This document shows, in pieces, positions 35,501-45,900 of a DNA stretch of 64,000 nucleotides. Each line of letters begins with the position of its first letter. The first letter of the stretch is position 1. Under the pieces are notes generated by a model. It was given only the letters and a program-made list of their open reading frames with translations. It ran no database searches and had not been told where the DNA came from. The stretch is from Elysia chlorotica. Lineage: Eukaryota; Mollusca; Gastropoda; Plakobranchidae. The stretch covers positions 937,951 through 1,001,950 of the forward strand of contig RQTK01000048.1 in the NCBI GenBank assembly GCA_003991915.1, given 5' to 3'. Made by a program: the position numbers and the translations under genes.

Positions 35501-38483
35501 CAGCATCCAACTCGCCTGAGAGAAAACAAGATAAAAGATAGGGTCACTAGCCATACCGATAAAAAAAACATCATCAGATAAAGCAAAGAAAAGTGTATCT
35601 TCTTCAGCCAACATGAATTCACAGACATACTAAATAGATTTGTTATCATTTAAGCAACCCCTTCCTACTTAAACCTTGATTTTCAAATTGTTAGCTTGAG
35701 TTGAAGAAAGATTTTCCTAGAAAAGTTGTATTCAACGTCAAGCCACAAATGCAAGTTAGTCTCCTGGGTGCAAGCATACCCCTTTCCTAATTTATCCATG
35801 ATAAAAAAAGGCTTTGTTTAATTACCCAGTACTCAACAAAACATATCGAGAATACATGTATTAAAAGAAAAAAAAGATCTAAATTTTAAAAGAAAGAAAG
35901 TAACATTTTTTATCTAGAAATCCAGGAAAACTTTTCCTAGACTTAAACCTGGATTTAAATATGTTATTAGGGCACATCACTTTATCATGATTTAAGTTTT
36001 ATATTGCTAATTACATCCACATGATCTATCAAAAGGAATTCATTTCTAGAAAAACTTCTTTTCTTTATTATAAAAAAGACTTTTTAAGGGAGGAAAAAAG
36101 ATAACAGATGCAATACATTACCTATACAAATTATGCATCATATAAAACAATTCAATTTTTTACCTAATTAATTCTTAGGCGCATATAAACCTTTATTTAA
36201 ACATAATACTATTAAAACAATTTACGATTTGGAATTGCCAAAATTTTAGAGCATATTTACCTATGTTAGTCTACAGCGTCTACTGAGGTATCTGAAGGAC
36301 ATTGATCTTTTAAACTGCATATACCCTTTCCTTTTAACCACAATTTTTATGCTGTTACCACTCAGAGAGATAAAGGAGTCACCGTTGCTACTAGTATAAT
36401 GCATTGAATCTCTTGGACATCATGGGCACAATATAGCTGTTACCATGCTGACATGCCGTAAAAACAAACTCACTCACTCACATTATTTTCAATAACTTTT
36501 GCCACTATAAAGGCAGTTAAGCAGTTAAGTGTAACAAAAAGGATTAATATCAATGGTTTGCTATGGTAAAATCAAAATCTACTTATAGAAGATTAATTAC
36601 CAAACAGGCAAACAAAAAATGGCCAGCTAAGAAATCCTGCAAAAAAATTTAGAATTTGCAGAAAAGCCTTGTATTGATTCTAAGCCTCCTAACAAGTGTG
36701 CAATAAGATTTTAAATTAAGTGAGGCAGTAGACCCTAAAATTCACAGAGATTCATATTGTATTCTTATCCAATCCAAGCATGCAATATATGTAAAAAGTC
36801 ATATCCTAAAATTGTTATTCCCAGGAAATGGCTAAAATTAGCTCGTCATCCCCACATAATTCCTGAATTTTTAAGTCATTTTCTGAGCGTGACCAGTTTC
36901 TGGGTAGCATATTATAAAGAGCAAACAGAAAATTCTAAGTGTACCTTTCAGTCTCTCCAGGTGCTTAGCAAAAGTCTCCTGCTTGACGTTTGGGTCACTG
37001 AGAGCTCTCAGAAGGCAGAGAAACCAGTTGTCATAGCGGGACATGTAATCTAGAAGCTCTTCCGCCCCACTTATATTACCTCTGTTTTTTATGGTTGCTC
37101 GAATATGGTCCTACATAAACAATAAACAATTGGGTTTTAAGTACTACATTGCTGTATGGGATCTTTTGTTAGTGATTTTTTTACATAACCGACATAAGCA
37201 TCATCATCTTTACCATTATGTTCATAAGGAAAATCATCCACATCATGATAGCTTTATAACTAGGACCCTAAAAGATTTCAATTTTGCTCAATATTTTGTA
37301 ATTCATTAGGTATGTTACATTTCCGACCAGAAGATGTATCTGTAAATGATGATACTAAATCTCTTTTTTTGTGTGTGTGTGCCTTGCAATCTCTACAATC
37401 TACTACAACCTCGGTAGCAAGTCAAATTATTGTCGCCATATAAGAACCCCATAGCGAGCATAGTAGAGGCTAGAACAACTCAACCAGATAGCAGGTCAAG
37501 TTAGTCTTTAGAGATAAGAAGCCAAGAATAATTAAATCACTCTCAGTCCAGACTGATACAAAATCAGGATCAACTTCAGACTTTCACTGGTAAGGAGTCT
37601 GAGACATATAGTCTTCAAAATAGTCGTCAATATTAAAGTTGTTGTTCAAATTTGTTTGGATTATATCTAATTTAAACTTTAATAATTTGCAGCATGGAGG
37701 AAAATGAACTAACTGCTTGAGGCTAAAGACAGAAAGCTAAAGTCCTTAAAATCGCAACCCTGTGTAAATGATCTTTAGAGGCTATTAGAAAATATTTCGT
37801 AGATAAAATAATAAAATAACATGCACTTTTATGTAATATAAAAACAAACATGCTTTAAATTGATAAAAGAATATCTATGATTTAACCAATCAAAGCATTA
37901 TGATTATTATGGATTAAATTTGTTCGTGGCTACACCTTTTCAAGAATAGCCATAAAAATATTGAACAGTTTGCCAGTGACTTGAAGTTTCAGATGTCTCA
38001 ACAGAGAATAACAAACCTGCAGTGAGCTGGCTTAAGTAGTTAATAGCTGGGTTTCTATTTAGGAGGTCCCCATTTTGATTGGGCAAATTTTTTTGTCTGA
38101 TTTTTTTTCCCCTTCAGGTTAGGTTGTGTAGTATAATCTGTGACCATATGAGACAAAAGTCCTTGTATTCCTTATGCTCTTTCTCTCACAATGGCAGCAT
38201 GTACAATTATAAGACGATAGGCTTGTGAACCATCTAAGATATTAAAGGAATCATAAATACACAAAGCAAACAAAAGACTCTATGTGCACTTTAGATACCA
38301 AAAATGAAAATAACAAACCAAAATGATTTCAACAATGGAATAAGGACTGACCATGTCTCTGTCATTGAGGACATTGGGATCATATTTCTTGATAACATGC
38401 AGTATGTTGTCTGGAATCACAGTATGTGTAAAATCATAATGGATTTTTCCTCTCAACTTGTTGTTATACGAAGGTGACATCAT
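29507..38483 (-). CDS. CARD protein with C-terminal SH2-like domain
   Basis: Ten exons share one open frame: 38483-38352, 37110-36945, 35515-35481, 34968-34920, 33749-33655, 33244-33174, 31730-31661, 30764-30615, 30398-30307 and 29717-29507 (stop). All have AG/GT borders and matching phases. The total is 1071 nt, or 356 residues. Residues about 10-98 form a death-fold CARD: NDRDM, IRATIKNRGNISGAEELLDY, then NWFLCLLRALSD resembles the second CARD of MDA5/RIG-I-like receptors. Residues about 100-255 are a linker with Pro-rich (PPTLPPP) and Tyr motifs (GSYETID, HEYHQVP). Residues about 255-340 look like an SH2 fold: LEEDGHYTFWYW, AISVTYGG, KNFVVHKK, then MTRLIQFHLNRG. The Arg expected in the FLVR strand is replaced by an aromatic residue. 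No helicase, kinase or membrane segment is present. A signalling adaptor, possibly innate-immune, is an inference. A 5' UTR exon must lie upstream, because the first exon has an acceptor just before ATTCACAAAAAAATG. Confidence 0.8.
31340..31420. repeat. Poly-C tract in a CARD-SH2 intron
   Basis: About 20 C's followed by T's lie inside the intron between the exons at 31661 and 30764. Similar poly-C or poly-G runs occur near 35041, 31838 and 20881. Confidence 0.85.
32846..32911 (+). repeat. 33-bp perfect tandem duplication
   Basis: AACACCTTAAACTGTCTCC and the rest of a 33-base unit occur twice head to tail. It lies in the intron between the CARD-SH2 exons at 33174 and 31730. Confidence 0.9.
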
Positions 38484-40080
38484 TTTTTTGTGAATCTGGG
38501 GGGAAAATGATATTATTCATTGATTTTAAAGCGTTATGCAAAGAAAGTGTATAGATCTAGCTATAACATGGAAAAAGTTCATGGTCATGATTGTCCTTTT
38601 TCCACAAAATGAAAAACTGTAAAAAGCACTATCTGCAGAAAAAGAAAAAACTGTAAAAACAAGAGATCAGTATTCCACAGAGGACACAAATCATATCCAT
38701 TGATTACTAGCTGGGCTATTTCTTGTTCCACTTCGTAAGCCTGGATTTGTTTCCTTGATCTTTTGTTTAAAGCTAATTCAGGAACGAAATTCAGGAATTA
38801 GAGAGAATCTTTCTCCTGGTTGAAGAACTTGTAAAATAATTCCTTCATGTCACTTAAACGTCGAAGTGAGGGTAGAAATAATTTTGCCATAATTGACTTC
38901 CAATAGTTAAATCTAGCTCTCGATCAAAATTATGAGGTATTGTCACCAAGATGTAGATATAGGATCTAGATTCTAGATCTAGATCTAGGTCTAGTCTTGC
39001 AGTGAACAGAATCAAGTAATCTTTTTCGAGTTTATACAGTCATGTAGACCTAGATTTGATATAGATCTAAACCATGGTGTCGATTGAATCTTTTAGAATA
39101 GATTATTATACTTGATCTTAATAGTAAATTACATTAATGTGAATAATATTTTTATGTCGCTTCCTTGAGTTCTTTTACTTCTTTAACCCTTGCCTTTACC
39201 AATGAACATAGGAAGTCCTTTAATACGAGGGGATTTCCCTTCGGTTGGAAATGGTCGTTGCTATTTTTAGAAAAAACGTCAGCCAAAACTTTTTTTAAGT
39301 GGCCAAATAGCCACATGTGCAAGAAAGCAACTGTGTTTTTCTGAGCGAATGGCCCGATCCTCGGAATTGCCCCTAAAGAGGCAAATGGTCATTGCTATTT
39401 TAAAAAGTAGAAAGCCAAGAATATACTGCTATTGCAGATAACAGAAACCGACTTACGGGATAGTTTAATTAGATAGGAACGTACACTGCGATCTTTACCA
39501 AGCAACTGCGAAAAAAAAGTGATCGATAAAAAAACAACAAAGAAAAACATGGAAGAATAATTATCGTTCGATTTTGTTGCTTTAGAATGGAAAAATGTAT
39601 ATTATTTTAGGTATTTCTACCACGCTTTTAAAAACGGGATTTAATAAACACATTTTTTAAATAAATATTCAATAATACGTTCAACACACAGCAATTTCAA
39701 AGTCGTTTATTCGTGGACGTATAAGGGTTAAGAGAAATCACTTATAACTCCTCCTCCTCCTCCTCCTACTAACAGACAGACAGACAGACAGATACATTTC
39801 ATTGTAAGTTCTTCTTCACACTTATGTTCCCGGATCTTTTGAAATGTAGGCCTATTTGAAAATACAAGGGATGAAGGGACATGTTTAATTTGGTTGGAAA
39901 TCTTAGAAAGGTTACGGTCTTCTAAATAATCTTAGGCCGGCATTCTCCTTTCGTAGTGCGTTCCCAATGTCTCAAGAAAATACAGATTTTGCAATAACGG
40001 GGCCCTTAGCCAAAACTAAGACTCTAGGTAAGGGAGTCTGATCCGGCTCTACCTAAACTTACCGGGCTATTACAGAGCCA
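38484..40080. other. 5' flank of the CARD-SH2 gene
   Basis: No coding exon is supported. AGATCTAG-rich clusters occur near 38960-38990, and a (CTC)n with (ACAG)n patch near 39750-39792. A non-coding first exon and a promoter are expected but cannot be placed. Confidence 0.45.
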
Positions 40081-40089
40081 ATTAACGAT

Positions 40090-40320
40090 CAGAAAACACC
40101 ACCATGTCTGAGAGGCGAGATTATCTGACCAGTTATCGTCGTGTGGATTTCACAGCCCGCAGTTCCTGCAATCATTATGTCAACAGTAGGCCTACCCCAG
40201 AGCGGACTGTCCAGGACTTGTTCGGCCCCATGGCATCGACCCAACCTGATAAAAAAGAACAAAAGCGGCGATTGAACCACGGACCTCATGCAAGTCGACG
40301 CCATAGTTTTCCTAGTTTCT
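40090..40320 (-). mobile_element. tRNA-derived SINE (minus)
   Basis: Read on the minus strand it has GGCGTCGACTTGCATGAGGT, a B-box-like GTGGTTCAATCGC, then the body with ATCAGGTTGGGTCGATGCC. The plus-strand open frame here is a by-product. Confidence 0.6.
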
Positions 40321-40324
40321 TCAG

Positions 40325-41030
40325 TTCAATGATGCTTTCATAGGTTGAATAACTATAGGGTCTACTTACGAAATCGAAAAAGATCACAGTGCCAAACTGA
40401 TGTAATTTAGGAAGCTCGTGGCTTTTATTGGCTGTCCCCTACTGGTTGGGTGTCGGTGTCCGTTATATTTATAAAGAGACTTGTTGAGAGATAAGCCCTA
40501 GATAATCCGGCACCCCACATCTGCTTCTGTGCTTGCAGAACGTTAAGATGTAATCAACGACGCTTACGATAATGGCCTAGTTGCTGACGATGGCCGTTAA
40601 AAAACACAAACCATACGAATCGTAACTAGTAGGCATATATCGTGTGTAATTTTTTATTTTTGTTGTTTTAAATTTTCTTCGGGTTTCCTGAATAATCATG
40701 CACGGAGAAAAGGAACAAACATAATTACATGTAGGCCTATATCCGAACCACAAATTATATAATACGATATATAATATGATCCGAACCGCAAATCTTCTGC
40801 CCACTATCTCAAAAGACCGATTTACCGGAGCCCCCGTGTTCCTCGATCTATAAGTAGCCTAGAATCTAGTGTTGAATCGAAAAAGCTGAGTGGCAGTGAG
40901 AGAATATTAATTTTATTTCTTTGCAGGTGAGTGGCTCTGCTAGTTTTACGTATAATAGGTTCTTCATGAGATTTATAATTACGGCGGCGAATCGCACCAC
41001 CGACATCTGAGAGTTTTTACGGGGTGCCAC
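40325..41030. other. Intergenic stretch with a partial SINE body
   Basis: A fragment resembling the family body (TACTGGTTGGGTGTCGGTGT and following) lies at about 40420-40560. No gene is recognised in the remainder. Confidence 0.45.
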
Positions 41031-41215
41031 TGATGAGACGGTGCGGGGGCTACTCCTGTCTCAGTCTGTCACATGTACTGAGACCAAAACAACTAGTAAA
41101 AAAAGAGGGGGAAGTGGGGGAGGTCTAACAAAATAATTTGCTTGATCATGGGTCTCGACCCGCGAACTCAACCCCTTGCACCACCCCCTTCCCCCGCCCC
41201 CTCGGGTTGAGAGAT
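41030..41215 (-). mobile_element. tRNA-derived SINE (minus)
   Basis: Reversed body words (GGGCTACTCCTGTCTCAG, TGTCACATGTAC) are followed by a reversed B box in GGGTCTCGACCCGCGAACTC. This is the same family as the copies at 23.6 and 11.1 kb. Confidence 0.6.
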
Positions 41216-41563
41216 TAGAAATGCGAAAACAAAAATGAAAGAAGCCACAGAAAAGGGAGACTATTGTGATAATTCAACATTGGACCATTGGCGCTGAACA
41301 CAAACAATGGGAAAATTGGGAATCTCGGTTTAACAGTAAGCTTATCACACACATTTAGTATATATTAGCCTACTCAACATATCTAGATATAATAATTGTA
41401 TCGATATTGTAATTGTTACTTCACGTCCTTCTTGATCCTAGAATCCAACATGATGAATCTAAACTAATCTAGATCTAGATCCTAGGTTGAATCTAGTGGA
41501 CTAGTGAGTACATTCCCAGCTGAAATTCAGTGTACAGTGAGATAGATCTAACGAGTGGCACAA

Positions 41564-41921
41564 CTTGAGTTTTGTGGTCCCTAGCCTGTGGGCCTTCAAA
41601 TTGGCTTGGTGGGCAGGATTCGAGGGGTGGGTGGGTAGAATTCGAGTACATCGGAGTCAGTCAACCTGTGAAGAAAGAAGAGAGAGAGACACAGATCAAT
41701 ATAGACAGGCAGACCAAGCGAGTGTGAGAGACAGAGATAGTTCAATTGCTTATATCAGATCAATTTTGAATACAATCAAATCTGTCTTTATGAATCAAAC
41801 AAATTATGCCAATGTGTGTACAATAATAAAAATAACAAAAGACAGAGAGTACAGCTGAATTTGGTATTTTATTCAATTTTAATAATCGAATTCCCACAGG
41901 CTAGGGACCACAAAACTCAAG
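41564..41921. mobile_element. Inverted-repeat pair of 29 bases, possible foldback element
   Basis: CTTGAGTTTTGTGGTCCCTA plus nine further bases (41564-41592) is perfectly complementary to 41893-41921. The two arms enclose 300 bases without a recognised gene. No target-site duplication is evident, so it may be a non-autonomous element or simply an inverted duplication. Confidence 0.7.
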
Positions 41922-42920
41922 GAGTGCTTAACCAGCTTTTCAAGACCTCTAATTTGATGTAAAATGTAACTATTTATTGCCGAACCTTTTCCCCAATAAA
42001 TTGGGGTGTGTTCGGTTTGTGAAACCTGCACTGTCCTTTGAACTAAAAAGTCTATACGCACACACTGTCGGTTAGTTTGTTTATATTACACGGCGCTACA
42101 ATTTACAAAATTCGCGGTTTCGTGGCATTTAAGTTCAACAGCCAACTGCAGGATCATAAATCGCCTTCCAAGGAACACCCTTCTCTCAGGCCAGGCGCAC
42201 ACAGTTTTACTGGAGTTGACCCTAGCTTACGGACAAAAATCCAACAAAGTTATGCATATTTTCTCTCATTATCTGTTGATCGTCATTGAACAGAACCACT
42301 AGATCTATTAGTTGAATGATAATGATATAAATGACATTTTTTTTTTTTTTATATTAAAGGAAACTTAAGTTCCTGGGCTTATTGGTTGAGATTCTAGAAT
42401 AGGTTGTGTGTGTATGTTTTTAAGTGCACCCTATAAAGATAATGTTTCTGGTTGAGTAGCAAAGTCTAAACCATTAAATGATATGAATCTTGAGAAAGTG
42501 AGAATCTTTTTCTAAAGGCCAGTGACAGAGTCAATATAACTTTCCATCAATTGTCGCCAATTTTTCACACATGTACATCATAAAACAGCACTAGTTCTAG
42601 GGGTTTTGTACAGCATTGTGGTATGTTTACAACTCATCTTAAAATGAAAAAAAGAATTTATAACTTGTTGTGAATTACTCTGATGTTGTACTGAACAATA
42701 TATATACCTTTTGAATTTGATATCTCCAGATTAGTGAGTCACAATCTCCTAGCAACTTAAAACAACTTTCTTTGTGTTTATATATCGCTTTTCATTTTTC
42801 TTACCATTTAAAGCATGCATGTCACAGCACTGTCTTCCTTCTAATCCAGCGGTGACTGAGTGAGACACAACAAGCTACTTGTAGTTGTGTACTGCAAAGA
42901 TTGCAAGTTTTGATGCATGA

Positions 42921-42962
42921 ATGAAAAGACTTGAAGGGATTTTGCCATCATGGGTAAGGTGA
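42921..42962 (+). other. Short uORF overlapping the DNA2 start
   Basis: An ATG 29 bases upstream of the DNA2 ATG opens a 13-codon frame in another phase. It runs past the DNA2 start and ends at TGA in the following intron if unspliced. If the 5' UTR includes it, it could reduce initiation at DNA2. The DNA2 ATG has the better context (ATCATGG). Confidence 0.4.
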
Positions 42963-45900
42963 AAAAGAAGGATGTTGCTTCAAGCAAGGTAAGGCCATTA
43001 ACAGTAATTTAGGGCATTTTCACTGTTTTAGCTTAATTTTGTAAGGATTTAGTCACTTGTACTATATTAATTTGTGAGGCAACCAGGGACTGAATCAGGC
43101 ATTTATAAGTCAGCGATAAAGGTTTTGAGCTATGCACAGCCCTCTAAACATGAGAAAGTACAACATATTGTTTTTACTTTAATTAAATAATAAAAAAATT
43201 AAATATCTCTAGTTCTAGAAATGATAGAGTTATTTACTTTTTCAACCTCTTAAAATGCACTTTTAATGCTTTTTAACACACTTTAGTTAAAACTCAAAAA
43301 GTCAATTATCTGACTTTAGCCTGATTCACCCTGGTTGCCTCACATTAAGTTTATAATTAGGATTTTACACTGGGGCTAAAGATTGTTTTGCTACTATGGT
43401 GTAATATAAAATAATAATTTGATAAGCCATGCAGATAACCTTAAAGTTATCTCAAAATTTTATGGTTTATAAAGGTACATACACATATAAAAAAATTATA
43501 TTATTTGTAAAAATTAAGAATACTTATTTGGGACAGGTTTGGCAATAAATTATTCACATTTAGATATATATCTAAATATACAATTAGGGAAAGGGTAAGA
43601 ATTATTATAACCCAAATTTCCCCTCCACTGGTGCTCTGCATTTTTAGTATTAACATTTATATATTGAATATATGACTCTCTTCGACTTCAATTCTGAAAA
43701 CTTACACATTTTCAAACTTTCTTTTCTTTAGGCTGGGAATGACAAGCAGACAAAAATATCCAGTTTTTTTGGAGTAAGGATTTAATTTTAAACTCTTGAA
43801 ATTATTGTTTGGCATAGATTTTAGTTGTGTAATAAAAATGAAGTTGGTCTCATACTCACCAGAACTTTGATGAACCAAGAGTTAGGGTTCAGATTGCACA
43901 AGTAAATCAGCATTTGTGAAATAGGTTGCCATTAATTTCCTTGCTGCACTTAACTTTTGCACCGACCCGAGAGCTCAGCGGACCCATTCCATGCTGGGTT
44001 GGTTGACACACGGGGCCCAGAAATTAGTCAAAATTTTGTCTATGTCGGGGATCACACTCAGCACCTTCGTAGAGGTGACCCCACACCCTAACCATATCGC
44101 CAGCGGCACCCCCAGATACAAATGTAAACAAAAAAAAAATATATTCATGGAAATAAACACATGTATGATGTAAAATTATTAACGTTTAAAAAATGTTTGG
44201 GAGGTAGTCATTATCATTTTCAAATCTTATTTTTTCGAGGGACTTTTGTTTAAGAATATAGAAAAACTTTGCACCCACACAATTCTTTTTTTTTTTGGTA
44301 AACCTATCACATTTAAAATAAGATTATGGTTTCCGGATTACATTCTGTTCATGAGTAAGATAATTATATCAACTAACTCATCTCTGATGTAATAGACTTG
44401 TTGGATACTCTCATGTCTCTGGTATTACAAATGATAATTTCTTTTGTTTAGTTTAAAGACCACTCACCATCAATGAAAATTCAGTAAATGGAGAAGTAAC
44501 CAGCTGATTTGATAATTGTTTTTGGTTTCAGAACAAAAGTGTTGCTAAACAAGAAAGTGCCCTCTTCAAAACAATACAGGCAGAAGGGACCTGTCACAAA
44601 GCGACTTTTAACCCAACTGAAAAGGACAGACACGGTGAGAAAGACATTGAAAATAATCATGCTGTGTCAAAATCTGGCAGGGGAATCTCTCAAATTGATG
44701 AACTATCCCACAAAAACAACAAGGGAAAAAATGATGAGGATGTTGTGATCGTTGACTGTGATGATTTTCAAGAGACTAAAAGGCAGCCTGTTAGGCCTCC
44801 TGCCAAATCTTTGTGCAATAATGATTGCAAAGAATGGAGAGCAAAAGGATTATCGTATGACAATAGTAAAAAATCAGCAAATTCAGACAGAAGACTGACA
44901 AGTGAAGCTTTTTCTGCTGTTGCCTCCAAGTTGTGTTCTGATCAGCCTGTAGATATGGTATCGAGTGTTCACGCAAGGGTCGGAGCTACATTTCTTACCC
45001 CTGAGAAAAAATTACAGGACAAGAGTTTAGATTCCAGCCCAGAAGTGATCTGTGACACGCCAGGGGTGGACATACAACTGCAGGCGTCAAGGGTACGGCG
45101 ACAAAAACTTTACGCCAGCCGCAGTTTCCTCTGCTCGTCAGAGCGTTTGTCTGTTCAGCCAGGCCTGAAACCTGCACATCTCAGACTGCAGGGGAAAGTT
45201 AGACCCAGCAAGCTGTTAGGCAGAGTTAGTGTCTCATTTAAAGAAAAATCACTGTCTGAAGCGACAAATTTTTCCTCTCCCGCCAATGATATGAACGATC
45301 ATCCAGGAGAATTTGAAGGGTCCCTAGGAAATAAGACTGTGATAAGCTCTGAACCTTTCAACTCTTTAATGTCCTGCCCTGGACAAAATTCTGAGGTCTG
45401 TAAATCACCTTATAGAGCATCTGGGCAGCCACGCGTTGTGCCAGAAACCCAGCTGGAGAATGGATCTCATCCCTGTTCCACTGAAGCAGGAGTCAGGACT
45501 GAACACTGCATGCCTGATAGCAATGACCAGCTTGATGATGCTGTGTGTCAGTCTGGTCGTGACCTTGACTCAACCTCGGGAAGGACAATGGGAAGACATT
45601 CGCCAGTTATTGATAGTTTAGTATTAGTTGACATGGAAAGCAAAGAAAGAGACATACCAGACCCGACAAAAAGCTCCCATGAACCTACCAGGTCAACCAG
45701 CTGGGTTAGAGCTAATGTTTGCAATGGCAAAGACACTCATGATGTGTTCACCAAGATATCTTGTGACGAGTCTGTAGAACAGTCCATTGGCAGGTCTAAA
45801 CTTCTCGGAGCTCTGGAGACGGCTGAGATGATGGCGCAAGAGCAGGCTGGAAAGCTCTGGCTCAAAGACAGAATTATGAAGGACATATTACAAGGCGGCT

